Positions 32,044-44,051 of a stretch of 64,000 nt of DNA are shown here, in pieces (the stretch's first letter is position 1; the number at the start of each line of letters is the position of its first letter). The stretch is from NCBI GenBank assembly GCA_963070105.1, contig OY718804.1, positions 3,551,317-3,615,316 on the forward strand. The letters run 5' to 3'. This DNA is from Litomosoides sigmodontis. Its lineage: Eukaryota; Nematoda; Chromadorea; Rhabditida; Onchocercidae. The position numbers and the translations under genes are program-made. The notes below the pieces were generated by a model. That model had not been told where the DNA came from. It saw only the letters and a list, made by a program, of their open reading frames with translations, and made no database searches.

Positions 32044-35000
32044 TTAATATTCAAACCTAATACTTCTTGGTATAGGTGGTGCACTATTTCTTGATGATTT
32101 ATCATGCATATAAGCGAATATCCGATCCACTGCATACCATGATCTACGAAGTTTTTTGATAAGATTTGGTAGCTGTAGCACTTCTTGACTTGCAGTAAAT
32201 AGTGTGACTACACTCCTAAAAAAAAAAAAATTTCAATCTTCTATTGATTGATTTCACTTAGTGATGAGATAGGAATACTAAAAGCTCATTTCAAATGCTA
32301 TCGGCAATTTATTTTTTTGAATGCACAGATTTGGTACAAGCAAAACGTTACATAAATGCTTGTGCCTGATGTTTGTATTTGTGATAGCAAATGAATGCGG
32401 TTAATGTATAGCAAATAGCTTTTAGCGCAAATCCGAATGTTTCTACAAGTGAGAAATTCACTGCTCGAAGTGCGAAATATTTCCATGATATCAGTGGTTT
32501 CTTTTTTTTCTGAAAAAAAAAAAAACGATCCAACGTCAATTGTTACAGTCAAATGCATTCGATGCAACAAGCAATGTGTTTGCGATGGCAAAGATATCAT
32601 CGTAGGTGCTAATGTGAAGATTTGCACTAACCTGACTACATTGACTATTTGCGCATTTGTAGCAGTAAGTGAGCGCTTCGAATTCCATTTCAATTTGCAC
32701 CGCAAGGCATAGCACAATGAGAAGAAGACCGAGCAAAGCTATCTGTTAAATATGCATGAAGATATTGTGTTGAAGCTGTTTATTTCAGGTACTGTATAAA
32801 TTAAATGAGAGAGAGGAGAGGAAAGAATGTAATTGAAACTAACCTCCCAACTATAAATGAAACCAATGGCGATATTTGTTATCAATGAGGTTATGCGTGT
32901 CATTAATTCTGAGAGATGTGGATGATAGAGCTAGAAGTATTTTACTTCAATCATTGCAACATTTGGAATTTCAGGTTAGCATTGTGTGTAGCAAGTGAAA
33001 ATTGCTAATACTAACTAGCGTATGAGATAAGATAATCAAAGAAATGTAAAATTCAAATTTTACTATCAATGTAATATTAATTTCAAATTTGAAAGGAAAT
33101 TTTAGGCACAAAATGAGCTAGTATATGGTTATTGTTTTGCACTGAATGATTGAATAATTTTCACTCAACTACTCATATTTCCAATCATTAAGACGATCTT
33201 ACCGATTTTGCTTCTGATGTTAGTGAAATGTTTTCATCTACCAACATGTTAATTTTCGATTTACTAAACGGTTCTTTATCAGCCATTTTTAGCAACTGAC
33301 GGGAAAGAATAACTCGAAACGATACGGCCATATGTTCCGATGCTACAGCTGCCAGTAAAGTCTAAAACAATGGAAAAAAAAGTTTAATTTTTTCCAAAAA
33401 ACTAATCTTGAATGCAAGTTGATTTCCTACTTATCAGATTAATTTTATCTTCATTTATATTCCTAACTGTAAACTTAGAATTGATAAGAATTAATTAGCA
33501 TAGGTAAACATGCATAGCCTTAACGATAATGATCATAATTTTACGAATTTTTTTTTCGAAAAAATTTAAATATTAAAAAAAATATTCTTACTTAAAATAC
33601 ATTTTCTAATGATTACTTAGTTAATTGCTTGCTAATACATTCATCATGTAACAGCTCTATCACAACAACTTATGCAATCTTCATCTTACACAATCCTTAT
33701 GCTTGCTTAACTTTTTTACGAGAGAGAGAGAGAGAGAAAGAGGGAGAGAGAGAAATAAGTGTTGACCGATACGGTTCGCGATATGAACACTGCAAAACCG
33801 ATTGCTGATAGTTGCATAGCACAAACAGTTAAGACGTGAACGTTCGGAGTGTCACCGAGCATTGCGATGAAAATTTGTCCAATAACTAAATTGTACGCTG
33901 CCTGCTCGAAACCATGGATGACAGCTAAGATGAAGCTAACAAGCTGAAATGGCTTTTTTTTCTTTCATTTTTTTACAGTTTATATTTCTGTTCATTTTTT
34001 CCCACACTATTTCACTGCAAATTTTGTAAAATTTTTTTCTTCAAATTTTAATTTTTTACTTGTTACGAAAGCTAATTGCTAATAATTTCTAATAGTATTA
34101 TTTGAATATTTGAATAATTAATACTGTGAATTAGTTTAACAATTCGTAAATTTAATCGAATAACTTTTGCAGTGGATAGTAGCGTAGTGTGCAGCGTAAC
34201 TGTTACACGGAAAATGCGTGAAAATGTAATGTATGATAAAGCGTACAAGGAATAACTTGTGATTGTGATAATTTCGCAAAACATTTCTGGTGCCACTGAC
34301 AAATCGAATGATAGGATTTGCACTTGGAGAAATTGCTGATTTCTTTAATTCTGGCACAGTGATTAGTGTTACGGTTATTTCATTGATCGAACAACGTCGA
34401 TTACCACATGCAGCTAACTTCAAAGATAAGATTTTGCAACTATTTAAAGAAATAATTTAAATGGAACAGTTAGAGCTGCAAAATTAGGATCATTTCTTCC
34501 ATTAACTCTGACAACAATTACAATTCTCACCATGGACTGATAGTCAAATTGTTGAAGATTCCAAATATACAGTGCAGCACTGACACCTTTCTTGATGAGG
34601 TAGTGATATGTAGTAGCAGTTGAAATGCTATCTACAATTAGCGCCATCGATAATACTATAATGAATACGTCACCTTTCCTTATTGTTCCATTCACGTCAA
34701 GAAGATAACCACCGTAACTGTAATAATATCAGTGAACCTGATTCAAGTGAGGTTTATAAGTGAGGTCTATGACGTAATTACGTCAGTGAAAAAGCTAACA
34801 GTATTCCACAGCCAATAAATGTGAAGAGTGTGAAGGACAGAATTCCGTGATGGGAAGTTTTCCAGACGTGGTGAAGGATGGCATATCGAGTGCAGCTTCG
34901 TACTTCTGATGACAATCGCATCAAATACTCATCGTTTGCAATTTTGTCGTTTGAATTCTTTTCCAACAACAAATCTTTTTCCATTTGAATTGTTTGGGAA

Positions 35001-37106
35001 AATTTACCAGTTAAGATGACGTCAGATTTCTTCGAGAGCTGTAAATTAATGATCAGTTAATACATTCTTCAAGTAGAAATATGCAAACTTGATTTTAGAA
35101 TATCGATTTTATTAAATTCTAATATTATAGGCGAAAAGGTAAAAGATTGGCAAAAGATTTGAAACCCTGTTTTTTTTTCACAAATAATAGATTTTGCTTT
35201 ATCTTTCAGCTCTTTCAAATTAAGTCTTTATCACAAAAAGCGACCGACGTTTGAGAAATTTTTTAAGTTTATTTCAATAATTTTCAATTCACCTTTTGCG
35301 AAAGTATATTTAGCAGTATGACCAGTGGAATGACACTCATTACAACCAGTGATAGATGAGTTTCATGATAAAAGCATATAATTAAAGATGATATGATAAT
35401 TGCAGCATTGCGACATTGCATCCCGATAGCTTCCGATCCCTTTTCTATCAAATTAGCATTTCTGGAAATTTTCACCCCAAAATTTTCAAAAATCGCCTAT
35501 TTCCATGCTACTGTAAATTATTGCAGTGCTGTCATTGCGAAGGACATCGAATTTATGAGAGAATATTAATTTAACTGTCAAGAAAAATTTCATTGACAGT
35601 GTAGAGGCGTTGAAGTTATAAATTTTCCAAAAATTTTTGATTTCATTTTTTCATAAGCGGTTTGAGAAATCCGCACTATTTGATGATTAGTGGAGGAATC
35701 ATGACGAACTTACTCAATTAATTTTGCAATAATTTCTTCGTTTAAATCCTTATGCCATTGGATTCCATCGCAACGCTCTCTCAAGCGAATTCTAATTCTA
35801 TCGCTGAGAACTGTGTATGACATGAGCTTAATTTAAGCTATCATTATTGAAAATATATAAAAATTAAGAAATTTAATTTGCAAACAACAAATCAACAAAT
35901 TTTTAATTTCAAAATAAAAAAAAAATTCCTCATGATGGTTTGTTGTATGTTTTACGATTCAAAATAATTTAGAGCTAAAGAATTGCAAAAAAAAATTGGC
36001 GCAAGTGGAAAAAAAACAAGAAAAAAAGAAGCATATCAAATCTCATGAGGAACTTAAATGTTCCATTCCTACAGGGAGCAAGAAGCTACTCGTCTGCTGA
36101 TGAAAACTATTTCAAGCAATATGATAATTGCATTAATTAATTAATTATCACTTTTTACATTTAGTTAAGTGCTCCGCCAAACAGACTGCACACTGTAGCA
36201 CTACAAAAAACATTTAGCAGCTGAAATTGATGAAATGAAAGAAGGAAAAATTAACCATTCCAAAATGGCTAATAGCAGCTAATGCAACAATAAATGTAAG
36301 TGTAATTATTTGTGCATAAATTCCTTTCAGGAAAAGTACGGTGGTCGTTGCTTCATGCGTTAGGAGAATGTGCTTAATTCCACCGAGGAATTCAATCGTT
36401 AATGAAATGCTACAACCGCTAAGTATTGCAAATAAGAGGCCAATGATGAAAAGATTATTGCTCGATTTCTCATCACAAATCTGCAAAATTACACCATTTT
36501 CAAAATGCCACACACGCACAGTCTGTCCAAGTGGTCACTCAAATGGACACTCACTTACTACTTCAAGATAAATACTACTTCATCATGACAAATATCACTC
36601 TATTTTTGCTGCAAATGAAAAAAAAAAGCAAGACTGATGAAATGGAATTTTTAATTGCTTCACACAAATCGCTTCCACTCTAACTCCTCGCATTTTTCAA
36701 AAATTCTCTTCTATGCAAATTTTAGAATGGATATGAAAAAGTTTGCAGTGAAATAAAATGGAAAAAAACATACCATTCCAAAAAATATTTTCTGCCTTAG
36801 AAACCATGATGGCGCTTTTTGATTTTTGCTAAATTAGTACAGTGTTATAGCGAATAATTACCAACAACAAATTTCTTCTAGCAATTAAAATTTTTGAGAA
36901 ATTTTATGAATTTTTAACATTTTTGGAGGAAAAATTGACCTTCGAATATCCATTGGAAAACGATGAGCATTCGTACTGTTTGCGTCCGCTACAGGTGGTA
37001 CACGTTGCTTATCAACGTCATTCATTCCTACTGCACTTTTCGCTATCACCTGTCGTACCACGTCCGATAGGTTGCCATTCCGTTGCGCATTTTCCGCCAT
37101 TTTCAT
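32044..37106 (-). CDS. P-glycoprotein (ABCB)-like protein lacking both nucleotide-binding domains
   Basis: Seventeen modelled exons join in phase: 36940-37106, 36774-36828, 36256-36480, 36187-36220, 35714-35810, 35293-35461, 34782-35038, 34531-34717, 34405-34439, 34257-34335, 33773-33943, 33203-33361, 32844-32930, 32569-32742, 32352-32509, 32057-32215, running on to a stop at 32044. They give about 741 residues, against about 1,300 for P-glycoproteins. After ~90 soluble residues come two ABC exporter transmembrane domains. TMD1 (~85-395) has IIGLLFAILSGCSISLTIEF, LSDRIRIRLRERC, CFYHETHLSLVVMSVIPLVI and KKGVSAALYIWNL. TMD2 (~436-735) has ILAVIHGFEQAAYNLVIGQI, ITNIAIGFIYSWEIALLGLL and VVTLFTASQEVLQLPNLIKK. 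No Walker A, signature or Walker B motif occurs after either TMD. About 38 residues replace NBD1. Exon 10 (34257-34335) and the donor at 32569 are the least certain. Transport by ATP hydrolysis is not expected, and the function is unknown. Confidence 0.8.
33721..33754. repeat. (GA)n microsatellite in ABCB-like intron
   Basis: GA dinucleotide run with small interruptions, between the exons at 33773-33943 and 33203-33361. Confidence 0.85.
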
Positions 37107-37817
37107 TTCTCTTCCCTTTCTTCTCTCGCTTTTTTATTTGCAATCAGTTTTGTTGAAGTCGATAATCAGGTTTCTTTAAATTATAATACTAAATTAAAAT
37201 CCTCGAATATGTACCACCGATCAATCATTCTTGAAAATATGGAATTCAATTGAAGCAATTGATCATTTTTATTTCAAAAACAATTTCGATTGTTCAAACT
37301 TTTTTTTCATTTAGTTAGGGTGAAACTTTTGAGAGTGTACTATTATTCCATTATTAAATTTCATTTTCAAGTGAAATTCACAATTGAGAATGCACTCCTC
37401 TAATTTCTTATGGATTTTTGACCTACAAAAATTGCAAAACAGAAATTTTAATTTGCAATAAAATTGATTTTTTCAATTAAGTGAAAAATTTCAAAACTGT
37501 CTTTCCCAAATGCTAATGAAATAAATTGTTTTCATTTGTGAAACTATTTGTGCTCTCAAAGGAGAAAAAAACGTAAAGCATTTGCTTTCAAAATAACTTC
37601 TAAATAAGTGGTGCTTGTATGAAAATGATTTACAAAAGAAAACTAGAAAATTCATGTTTAATAACACATTTCAAAACAAAAAAAAATTAACAAAGCAACA
37701 AAAGAATTCAAACTGCGCGTAACTTCGCAACAACATGTCTTTTTATTTTTTCAAATTACTGAAAACAAAATAATTTCGGGTTTTTTGCAGTTGTTTTATC
37801 TCTCTAGAGCTGTTAGC

Positions 37818-37919
37818 TTTCCAAACGTAACGTGATGTCCTCTTTTCCAAACGCAACGTAATGTCCTCTTCTTCAAACGCAACGTGATGTTCTCTTTTAC
37901 GAGCGCAACGTGTTGTCTC
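37818..37919. repeat. Tandem repeat, about 26-base unit, four copies
   Basis: Four adjacent units (37818-37842, 37843-37868, 37869-37894, 37895-37919) share a core AACGCAACGTGATGTYCTC followed by a pyrimidine spacer. Copies differ at a few positions. The core is less AT-rich than its surroundings. Confidence 0.85.
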
Positions 37920-38164
37920 TTCAAAACTCCTCGACGATCTTTCAAGCATCACTGCGGCAACTTCTCATCGTTTTCAGCAATTTTTCCCATCAAATTCTTT
38001 ATTTTTAAAGGTGAATACCTTTCTATGCCTTCCTTATTTTTGAGTAAATTTGAATTTAATTACTAAAACTTGAAACGAGCGTTCACCTTCCTTTTTCTTC
38101 ATATTTTGTTCTAAAGCATTTTAAAAAAAAATACCGCATGATATTCAACAAACAGACCAATGAG

Positions 38165-38209
38165 CACACACACGCGCACGCACGCACGCACACGCAAGAA
38201 CACACATAT
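38165..38209. repeat. (CA/CG)n-rich microsatellite
   Basis: ACACACGCGCACGCACGC-type alternating purine-pyrimidine run of about 45 bases. Confidence 0.8.
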
Positions 38210-38788
38210 ACGGCGATCGTTTTCATTTGCATGAAATGATTTACAAACGAATTATGGAAGTGACGGAAAAATTAGTTTTTAAAAAGCATTGAATTTGCTA
38301 AACGCTAAATAAAAGTAAGGAAAGGACAGTTATTGTGTGAAGAAAGTGTTCTCGAAACACTCATATTTTACTCAAAAAAAAAATTCTCTTTTTTGTGAGA
38401 AGTGAACTTATCAAATTGTTGTGGACAAAACTGCTGTGGTAATTCCAATGGAAATTTTGCAATGACCAGTGGAAGTGGTCAAAATTGAAGAGAATGATCT
38501 GAAAATGATCTAAAAAAATAATCTCAGTCAATCAACCCTTTCATTTGCTCTTCTGTTTTGTCTCTAAATGAGAATGAAATTCAGCATTTTTGAGGGTTTT
38601 TTTTTCACGTAGAATTCCATGATGAACTACCACGAATGCGTTGATTTCGAAAGGAATGGAAATTTGCAACTATTCGATTTTCAAAAAAAAAGAAAGAAAA
38701 AAAGTGTGCTCAAATCAAACAATTTCAAGTTCAACTTTGATGCTGTTATAATCACAAAGTTAATCTTTCACTGAAATCGAATGATAAA

Positions 38789-38825
38789 AGAGAGAGAGAG
38801 AGAGAGGGAGAGGAAGAGGGAGAGA
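38789..38825. repeat. (GA)n microsatellite
   Basis: AG dinucleotide run grading into a GGAGAGGAAGAGGGAGAG purine tract. Confidence 0.8.
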
Positions 38826-39303
38826 TTGAGAAAGCTATAGGAATTATTCAATTAAATATTAAAGCTATTGAAAGTGAGAAAATGAGTGAAGAACGAATGG
38901 GATGATTTTTGCCTCAACGAATATAAATATCGGAGAAAATGATCGGAACGATTAGATTTCCAGTTTTCCATTACAGTTCTCATTACAGTCATTGCTTCGT
39001 TGTACGAAATGAAAAGAACGATCGTAGCAACGTGAAATGATTATGACTTATCCGCGACAGATTGTACGAGAACTGTAATTCGATCACATCAATTACTAAC
39101 AAACAAACGTTAATTCGTCAGTCTTCAAATTTTACAGAATAACAAATCACTACAACTTTAAGTTATTCAAAAAAAAAGTTGTAGAGAAAATGTGTAAGGA
39201 AATGATAATTTTTAAGATTAATTAATTGTTACATGAACAAATTTTATTTAAAAAAAAAAATAACAACACCAAAAAATATCAGCGGTATGATTGAAAGAAA
39301 ATG

Positions 39304-39340
39304 AAACAAAACAAAACAAAACAAACAAACAAACAAAAAA
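39304..39340. repeat. (AAACA)n/(AAAC)n repeat
   Basis: Pentanucleotide ACAAA copies change into ACAA tetranucleotide copies, ending in an A run. Confidence 0.8.
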
Positions 39341-39916
39341 AGAAGCGAAGAAAGAAAGGAAGCGAAACGAGAGATCGTATGGAATTAGCACAAGAAATGC
39401 TAGTGACCTTTTGAAAACGAACAATTAATCTATCATGGAAAATAAATCTAAAATTCAGAACAGTGGAAATTTTGCGCCCACTGCTCCTCTCCTCTTTCAC
39501 GCATGCAGCAAACCAATTAACCGTTCAATGTATGAACGCTTAAGAATTCATGCAAATAATTTGAAATAAATAAAAGCTATGAGAATTTAAAGGTAAATAC
39601 ATTGTGTCATAAATGTGTAGACATTTCTCAGTGATGTAATTTTCATTTGAAACATTGAAATGATTGAATGTAAATGTGTTTTTTGTGAAAGAGTGAGTGG
39701 GTGAGTGATGGGATGAGGCGTGAGCTGAATTTAAATGACAACACGCATATTTCAAATCGTTTCTTATCTCTCAAATATAGCCGTAGCAATGAATGAATTT
39801 ATTTCGCGAAAGCATCAATTTTATCAAGGATTAAATCAAAGAGCCATTTGAAAAAGGCAGATTGAAAATGGAATGAAATTGATAACAACATGAAAATGTG
39901 GTAATATGAGCTGTTT

Positions 39917-39918
<2 letters not shown>

Positions 39919-39971
<53 letters not shown>

Positions 39972-39980
39972 CACACACAC
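39919..39980. repeat. (CA)n microsatellite
   Basis: About 25 uninterrupted CA copies, then a single ATG interruption and more CA copies. It is the longest dinucleotide run in the window. Confidence 0.95.
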
Positions 39981-40594
39981 TACCTATGAGTATATTTAGA
40001 TTATAAAGTTATGAAGCAACAACTTTTGATTCAATTTTAATTTTCCCTAATCATTGCGATCGATTAATATTACTACTAAGGTCATTTTAGGGTCACCAAA
40101 TAGTTCTAGGAGAAATTGCAATACAGTGAGCAAATTTACAGTTACAATTCATTATTAGAAATTAAACAGTAACCGTAAACAATTGGCAAAAATTTTGCAA
40201 AAGTTTTTGGTAAAATCAAAATTCTAGCATTTTGTTTCTTTATCAAACAAATTGTTAAATTTCTCAAAAAAGTTCATTGTCAATCAGTTAAAGAAAAATA
40301 TATGCAAATTTGAAAAATGGAAAATGAAATTTTGACCCAAATGTGACTCGTTCCACTGGAACCTTGAACTTTTTTACGTCATGAAGTCTGACACGCCAAA
40401 CACCGATGGCAATCTTCAGCATCCTTTTCTCTTCTGCTGATTGTTGAAAAAATTCAGTTAAAATTATTTGTGTGCATTCTTTCACGTATAGATAATCTCT
40501 TTCTTCTCATTAAAAAAACTATCAAAGCTAAATGTTGGCACTTTGCAGGATGAAATATTCCCGTTGAATAAGTAAGTCAAATGCAAAAGAATGC

Positions 40595-40616
40595 AAAAAA
40601 AAAAAAAAAAAAAAAA
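40595..40616. repeat. Poly(A) tract
   Basis: A run of about 21 A residues on the plus strand. Confidence 0.85.
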
Positions 40617-40869
40617 CGGGATGGCACAACGGTGATTGTTGAGTTTTACTTGCACATATAATAGAAGAAGTTTGGTGTCCGCCCTCATAAATTCATCCGC
40701 TCTGATGAAAACGAAAATTTGCATGAGAATTCAAAACTGTATTTTGCACGTACAAGCTCATTTCCTCCATTCTTTCAATGAATGTAAAAATAAAACTGAG
40801 AACGGAATTAATTTCATTCCATTGCTTCTTAAACGGACAAGAGAATACAGAAATATTTTTGAATTTTAG

Positions 40870-40999
40870 GACTAAATCATACAGAGAGTATTTGAAGCTT
40901 GATGAACTTCGTCAACGCTACGGCATCATTTCCTCACCTATAAGACCTATGAACTCATTCGACAGCAAGCTACCACCTCTTCACCAGGCCGGCCCATGA
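40870..40999 (+). CDS. Orphan coding-like terminal exon
   Basis: A TTTTAG acceptor ends at 40869 and is followed by an open stretch of about 42 codons with balanced composition, unlike the AT-rich surroundings. It encodes SYREYLKLDELRQRYGIISS, then PIRPMNSFDSKLPPLHQAGP and a TGA. I do not recognise the family, and upstream exons were not found. It could be the last exon of a short secreted or peptide-precursor gene, or an exon of a longer gene continuing to the right. Confidence 0.3.
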
Positions 41000-42251
41000 A
41001 CGCATTCGAACCATTTCCGCACCAGGATGAATTTTCAAAATTTTCAAACTTTTACCATTATCGAGAGGAACGTTTTCATGCCGTAAAGATCGTGCATTGA
41101 TTTCCGCAATATGTCAATTTTTGCGATTTCATCTGCGGAAGCTGTTTGTAAAGTGATTTCAGTGGCGCAAATCGTTTTCCACATAAAAATATTGAGCAAT
41201 AGCTTCTGGGCAGGAAAGCTAAAATAATGTTTGTGGAAGGAAAACGCGGTGAAGCCTTGGCAGTTTTCGTCCTTGAAATGTGTTCCTCAGCAATTAGATC
41301 ATGAATTTTAAAAACAAATTGTAGTTTTTTTTTTTCTCTGGAAAGTGAAAGTTCCCTGACAATGAAAGTAAATCATTGGTTGAACGATCTTACTTATGTT
41401 GTTGTGAATGATCACATCAACTTATTTCACATTTTCAAACCCATCACACCTTATTAAAATTTCATAATTCTTGGAATTGTCAAATTTATGCTCTTATTAG
41501 ACTTCAAGTGAAAAGAATGAGCAATTAGGTTCGGCAATTTCTAAACAGCAGTAGAAAACTGTAATTGTTATAAACATAATGAGACATTCGAACTTATCTT
41601 TAAAATTTTAAAAACAATCTTACTGCTGAAATTTGCAACGACTACTGTCCTTATGAAAGAAATAATTAGCTAATTAAATGACTCCAAATGCTAAATTATA
41701 TCGAAGAGGTGAAATTTGATTGGTTTATTTCGAAAATTGCGATGAACGAAATTTCTTTCATCTGTGATAGCAATTTACAAAAAAAGAAAAAAAAATGAGA
41801 GGAAATGGAAGTACTGAGTAGAGCTATATGATTCACCGTTTCGAAAAAAGAAACAATATTTTTTTATTTCATAGATCCTTCAATTTCTCAGTTAATTCCT
41901 ATATCACCAAATCTTTGACTGAAATTTAAAGTACGCTAGAAATACGTAATCAGAAATTTGCAACTAACGGTGTCTTAAAAGAATACTCATCACATCACTA
42001 TCTTAACACTTCCTTTTTTAAATTAATTTACCAATCAGTGTGACATTTGCTGCAAAAATTAAATTATCAAACAGCTAATATTTTCATGCAAGAAAGAAAA
42101 GACGTTTTGAAAAGGCTTGCTAGAAAAATTATAAATTAGTCCGTTCACATCTAAGCAAAACCCTTCTGAAGAGTACCATAAGCATGCCTACCAAACAGTA
42201 ATCATTCAAAACGCTTTGCCATGAAATTTTCAACTTTTCATATTTCTGCAG

Positions 42252-44051
42252 GAAATGTGTGGAAAGTGACATTTCAGTAACAATCATACACATTACATTA
42301 CGTGAATCCGACCACGCTTACTTTCAGTAAACTTCCGGAAAAGTAACCATTTCAAGCGGATTTAAGGTAATACTATGACTTACGGTATTCTCTCGAAATT
42401 ATCTCTCTAACAGGCTCGAAAAAAACAATTTTTCTAATTGGAAATTGTCAAGATTGAAAGCTTAACTGTCACGATCAAAATGGATTTGTGTGCGCTAACG
42501 CTCGCAAAATTTAAAAATTTATTCCTTAAAAATTGGAAAAAATTCCAAAAATTTTAATTTCAAATTTCGAATTCTCTAAAGGACGATAAACTCGCTAATA
42601 ACGGACTACTGTGAAAAATTAAATAATAAAAATTGCATGGAATGTGTTTGCACCACTCAAGTACAGTTGTAAAGTTACTGGGAAGATTTGATTTTTCATA
42701 TGCTTCTCATCGAATTGCCATCAAATGTGCTGGAAGCAAAAGCATTCTAAAGTTCAATTTCAGAAGTTAATCAAACTCCAAAATACTTTCACTTATAGAA
42801 CATTTCCACTCTCAAATGTGTACTCTTGAACAGGTAGTTGAGAAAATTTCTTGCTATAATTAGCATCAGCGATTTTTTAAGCTTAACAATCACAATCATC
42901 TCTAAAGGATGCCGCCTCTGTGATCCCAACCTTTTTCAGGGACTTTTCATGTCTATGCTATTTCAACAGTTCAGGTGTTTCGGTTAGGCTATGCTTAATA
43001 AACATAAGTGATTACCAACCAATCGGGTCTACTAAGACTATAAGTTCTTATGACATATTAGAATAGATTACTTTGGATATGTATGCAAGCGCCTAATGTT
43101 GCTTTATCATTTCATTAGCACACCTGCTGGCAAGTTCAAATCCGAAAACATAAACGAAATGTCTTCGGCTTACTTGAGGGATGGAGATGGAGAACAATTA
43201 ATAGCATGTTTTTTGCCAATTTTGAAAATTACTCATCGAGTTGGATGAAAATAACATTTAAATATTGATCAGAGTTTATTTGCTTCGTGCATTTTTCACA
43301 TCTGAACGGTTAATTAGCACTTTTAATTTTAATGAAAATTAAAACCACTAACACTAACTCTAATGAAACCTGTCTTCTTCACAACGTTGCAGTGGTTCAT
43401 TTCAGGTGATCCTGTCCTAATGCTACCCAACACGGATCTCGTGATAAATACTGCCACCCGACATCATCATTCATTTATCTTTCTCTCTTCAAATAAATAT
43501 ACTGAATCCCATATACGTCTAAGTGGTACTTCTCGATATCCTATCTCCGAGTGTACCGCCACCGTCACCTTCTAATCTGTCAAATATTTTTTTTTTTTTT
43601 AATATCAACTAACATTCTCTTACAGTTGAGAGACTTATTGATCGTTTGAATAGCAGCTGCACTTCTATGACATCAAATATTATCATAGGATGTTTTGCTC
43701 AGATTTCTGTTTGGCATACACATCTCTAGCAGTCTACATACATAGCTGGCGATATTATTAGTCACGTGAATATTCTCACGTGACCTCCTAGGTCAAATGA
43801 CAATATTGTCGTACTATTATCCTTTTTCATTTTCACATTTCATGTCAAATTTACTGCTGCTCTAGTATTGCAGCGAGAAAAAAGCCGCCGTACGGAGGAA
43901 GATAGATGCGAGGAATGTGATGTACCGGGATGCTAACGTGGACAAATGCGCAAGAAGTGCCGACAGGACGGTTCTTGCATCAAATGAAGCGGAAAAGCAA
44001 GAAGCAGAGAGGGAACATCAAAAACTGTCTGATAATTCTGCTTTCACCTAA
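42252..44051 (+). CDS. Candidate unrecognised multi-exon gene, incomplete model
   Basis: Several coding-like segments lie in plus order, each after a plausible acceptor: 42252-42326 (CVESDISVTIIHITLRESDH), 43119-43207 (KSENINEMSSAYLRDGDGEQ), 43406-43575 (DPVLMLPNTDLVINTATRHH), about 43626-43733 (ERLIDRLNSSCTSMTSNIII) and 43873-44051 (VRRKIDARNVMYRDANVDKC, ending in TAA). The first three join in phase. The join into the last is not in phase with the donors I can see, so an exon is missing or a boundary is wrong. The last segment is a charged helix-like tail (LASNEAEKQEAEREHQKLSD). No family was recognised, so no function is proposed. Chance open frames cannot be excluded. Confidence 0.3.
43761..43784. 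repeat. Inverted repeat with two CACGTG boxes
   Basis: GTCACGTGA and its exact reverse complement TCACGTGAC are separated by six bases (ATATTC). Each arm contains a CACGTG E-box. Confidence 0.8.

Larger units (their letters stand above)
37107..40869. other. Gene-poor, microsatellite-rich region
   Basis: Very AT-rich upstream region of the ABCB-like gene. No exon was recognised on either strand. It holds a 26-base tandem repeat and several simple repeats, listed separately. Confidence 0.5.

Noticed and set aside
34072..34320. Long minus-strand frames inside the ABCB-like gene as part of an NBD
   Set aside because: They contain no Walker A, Q-loop or signature residues and mostly lie outside any donor-acceptor pair that fits phase.
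39919..39980. CA microsatellite as a functional element
   Set aside because: An ordinary dinucleotide repeat. It is useful as a marker but gives no evidence of function.
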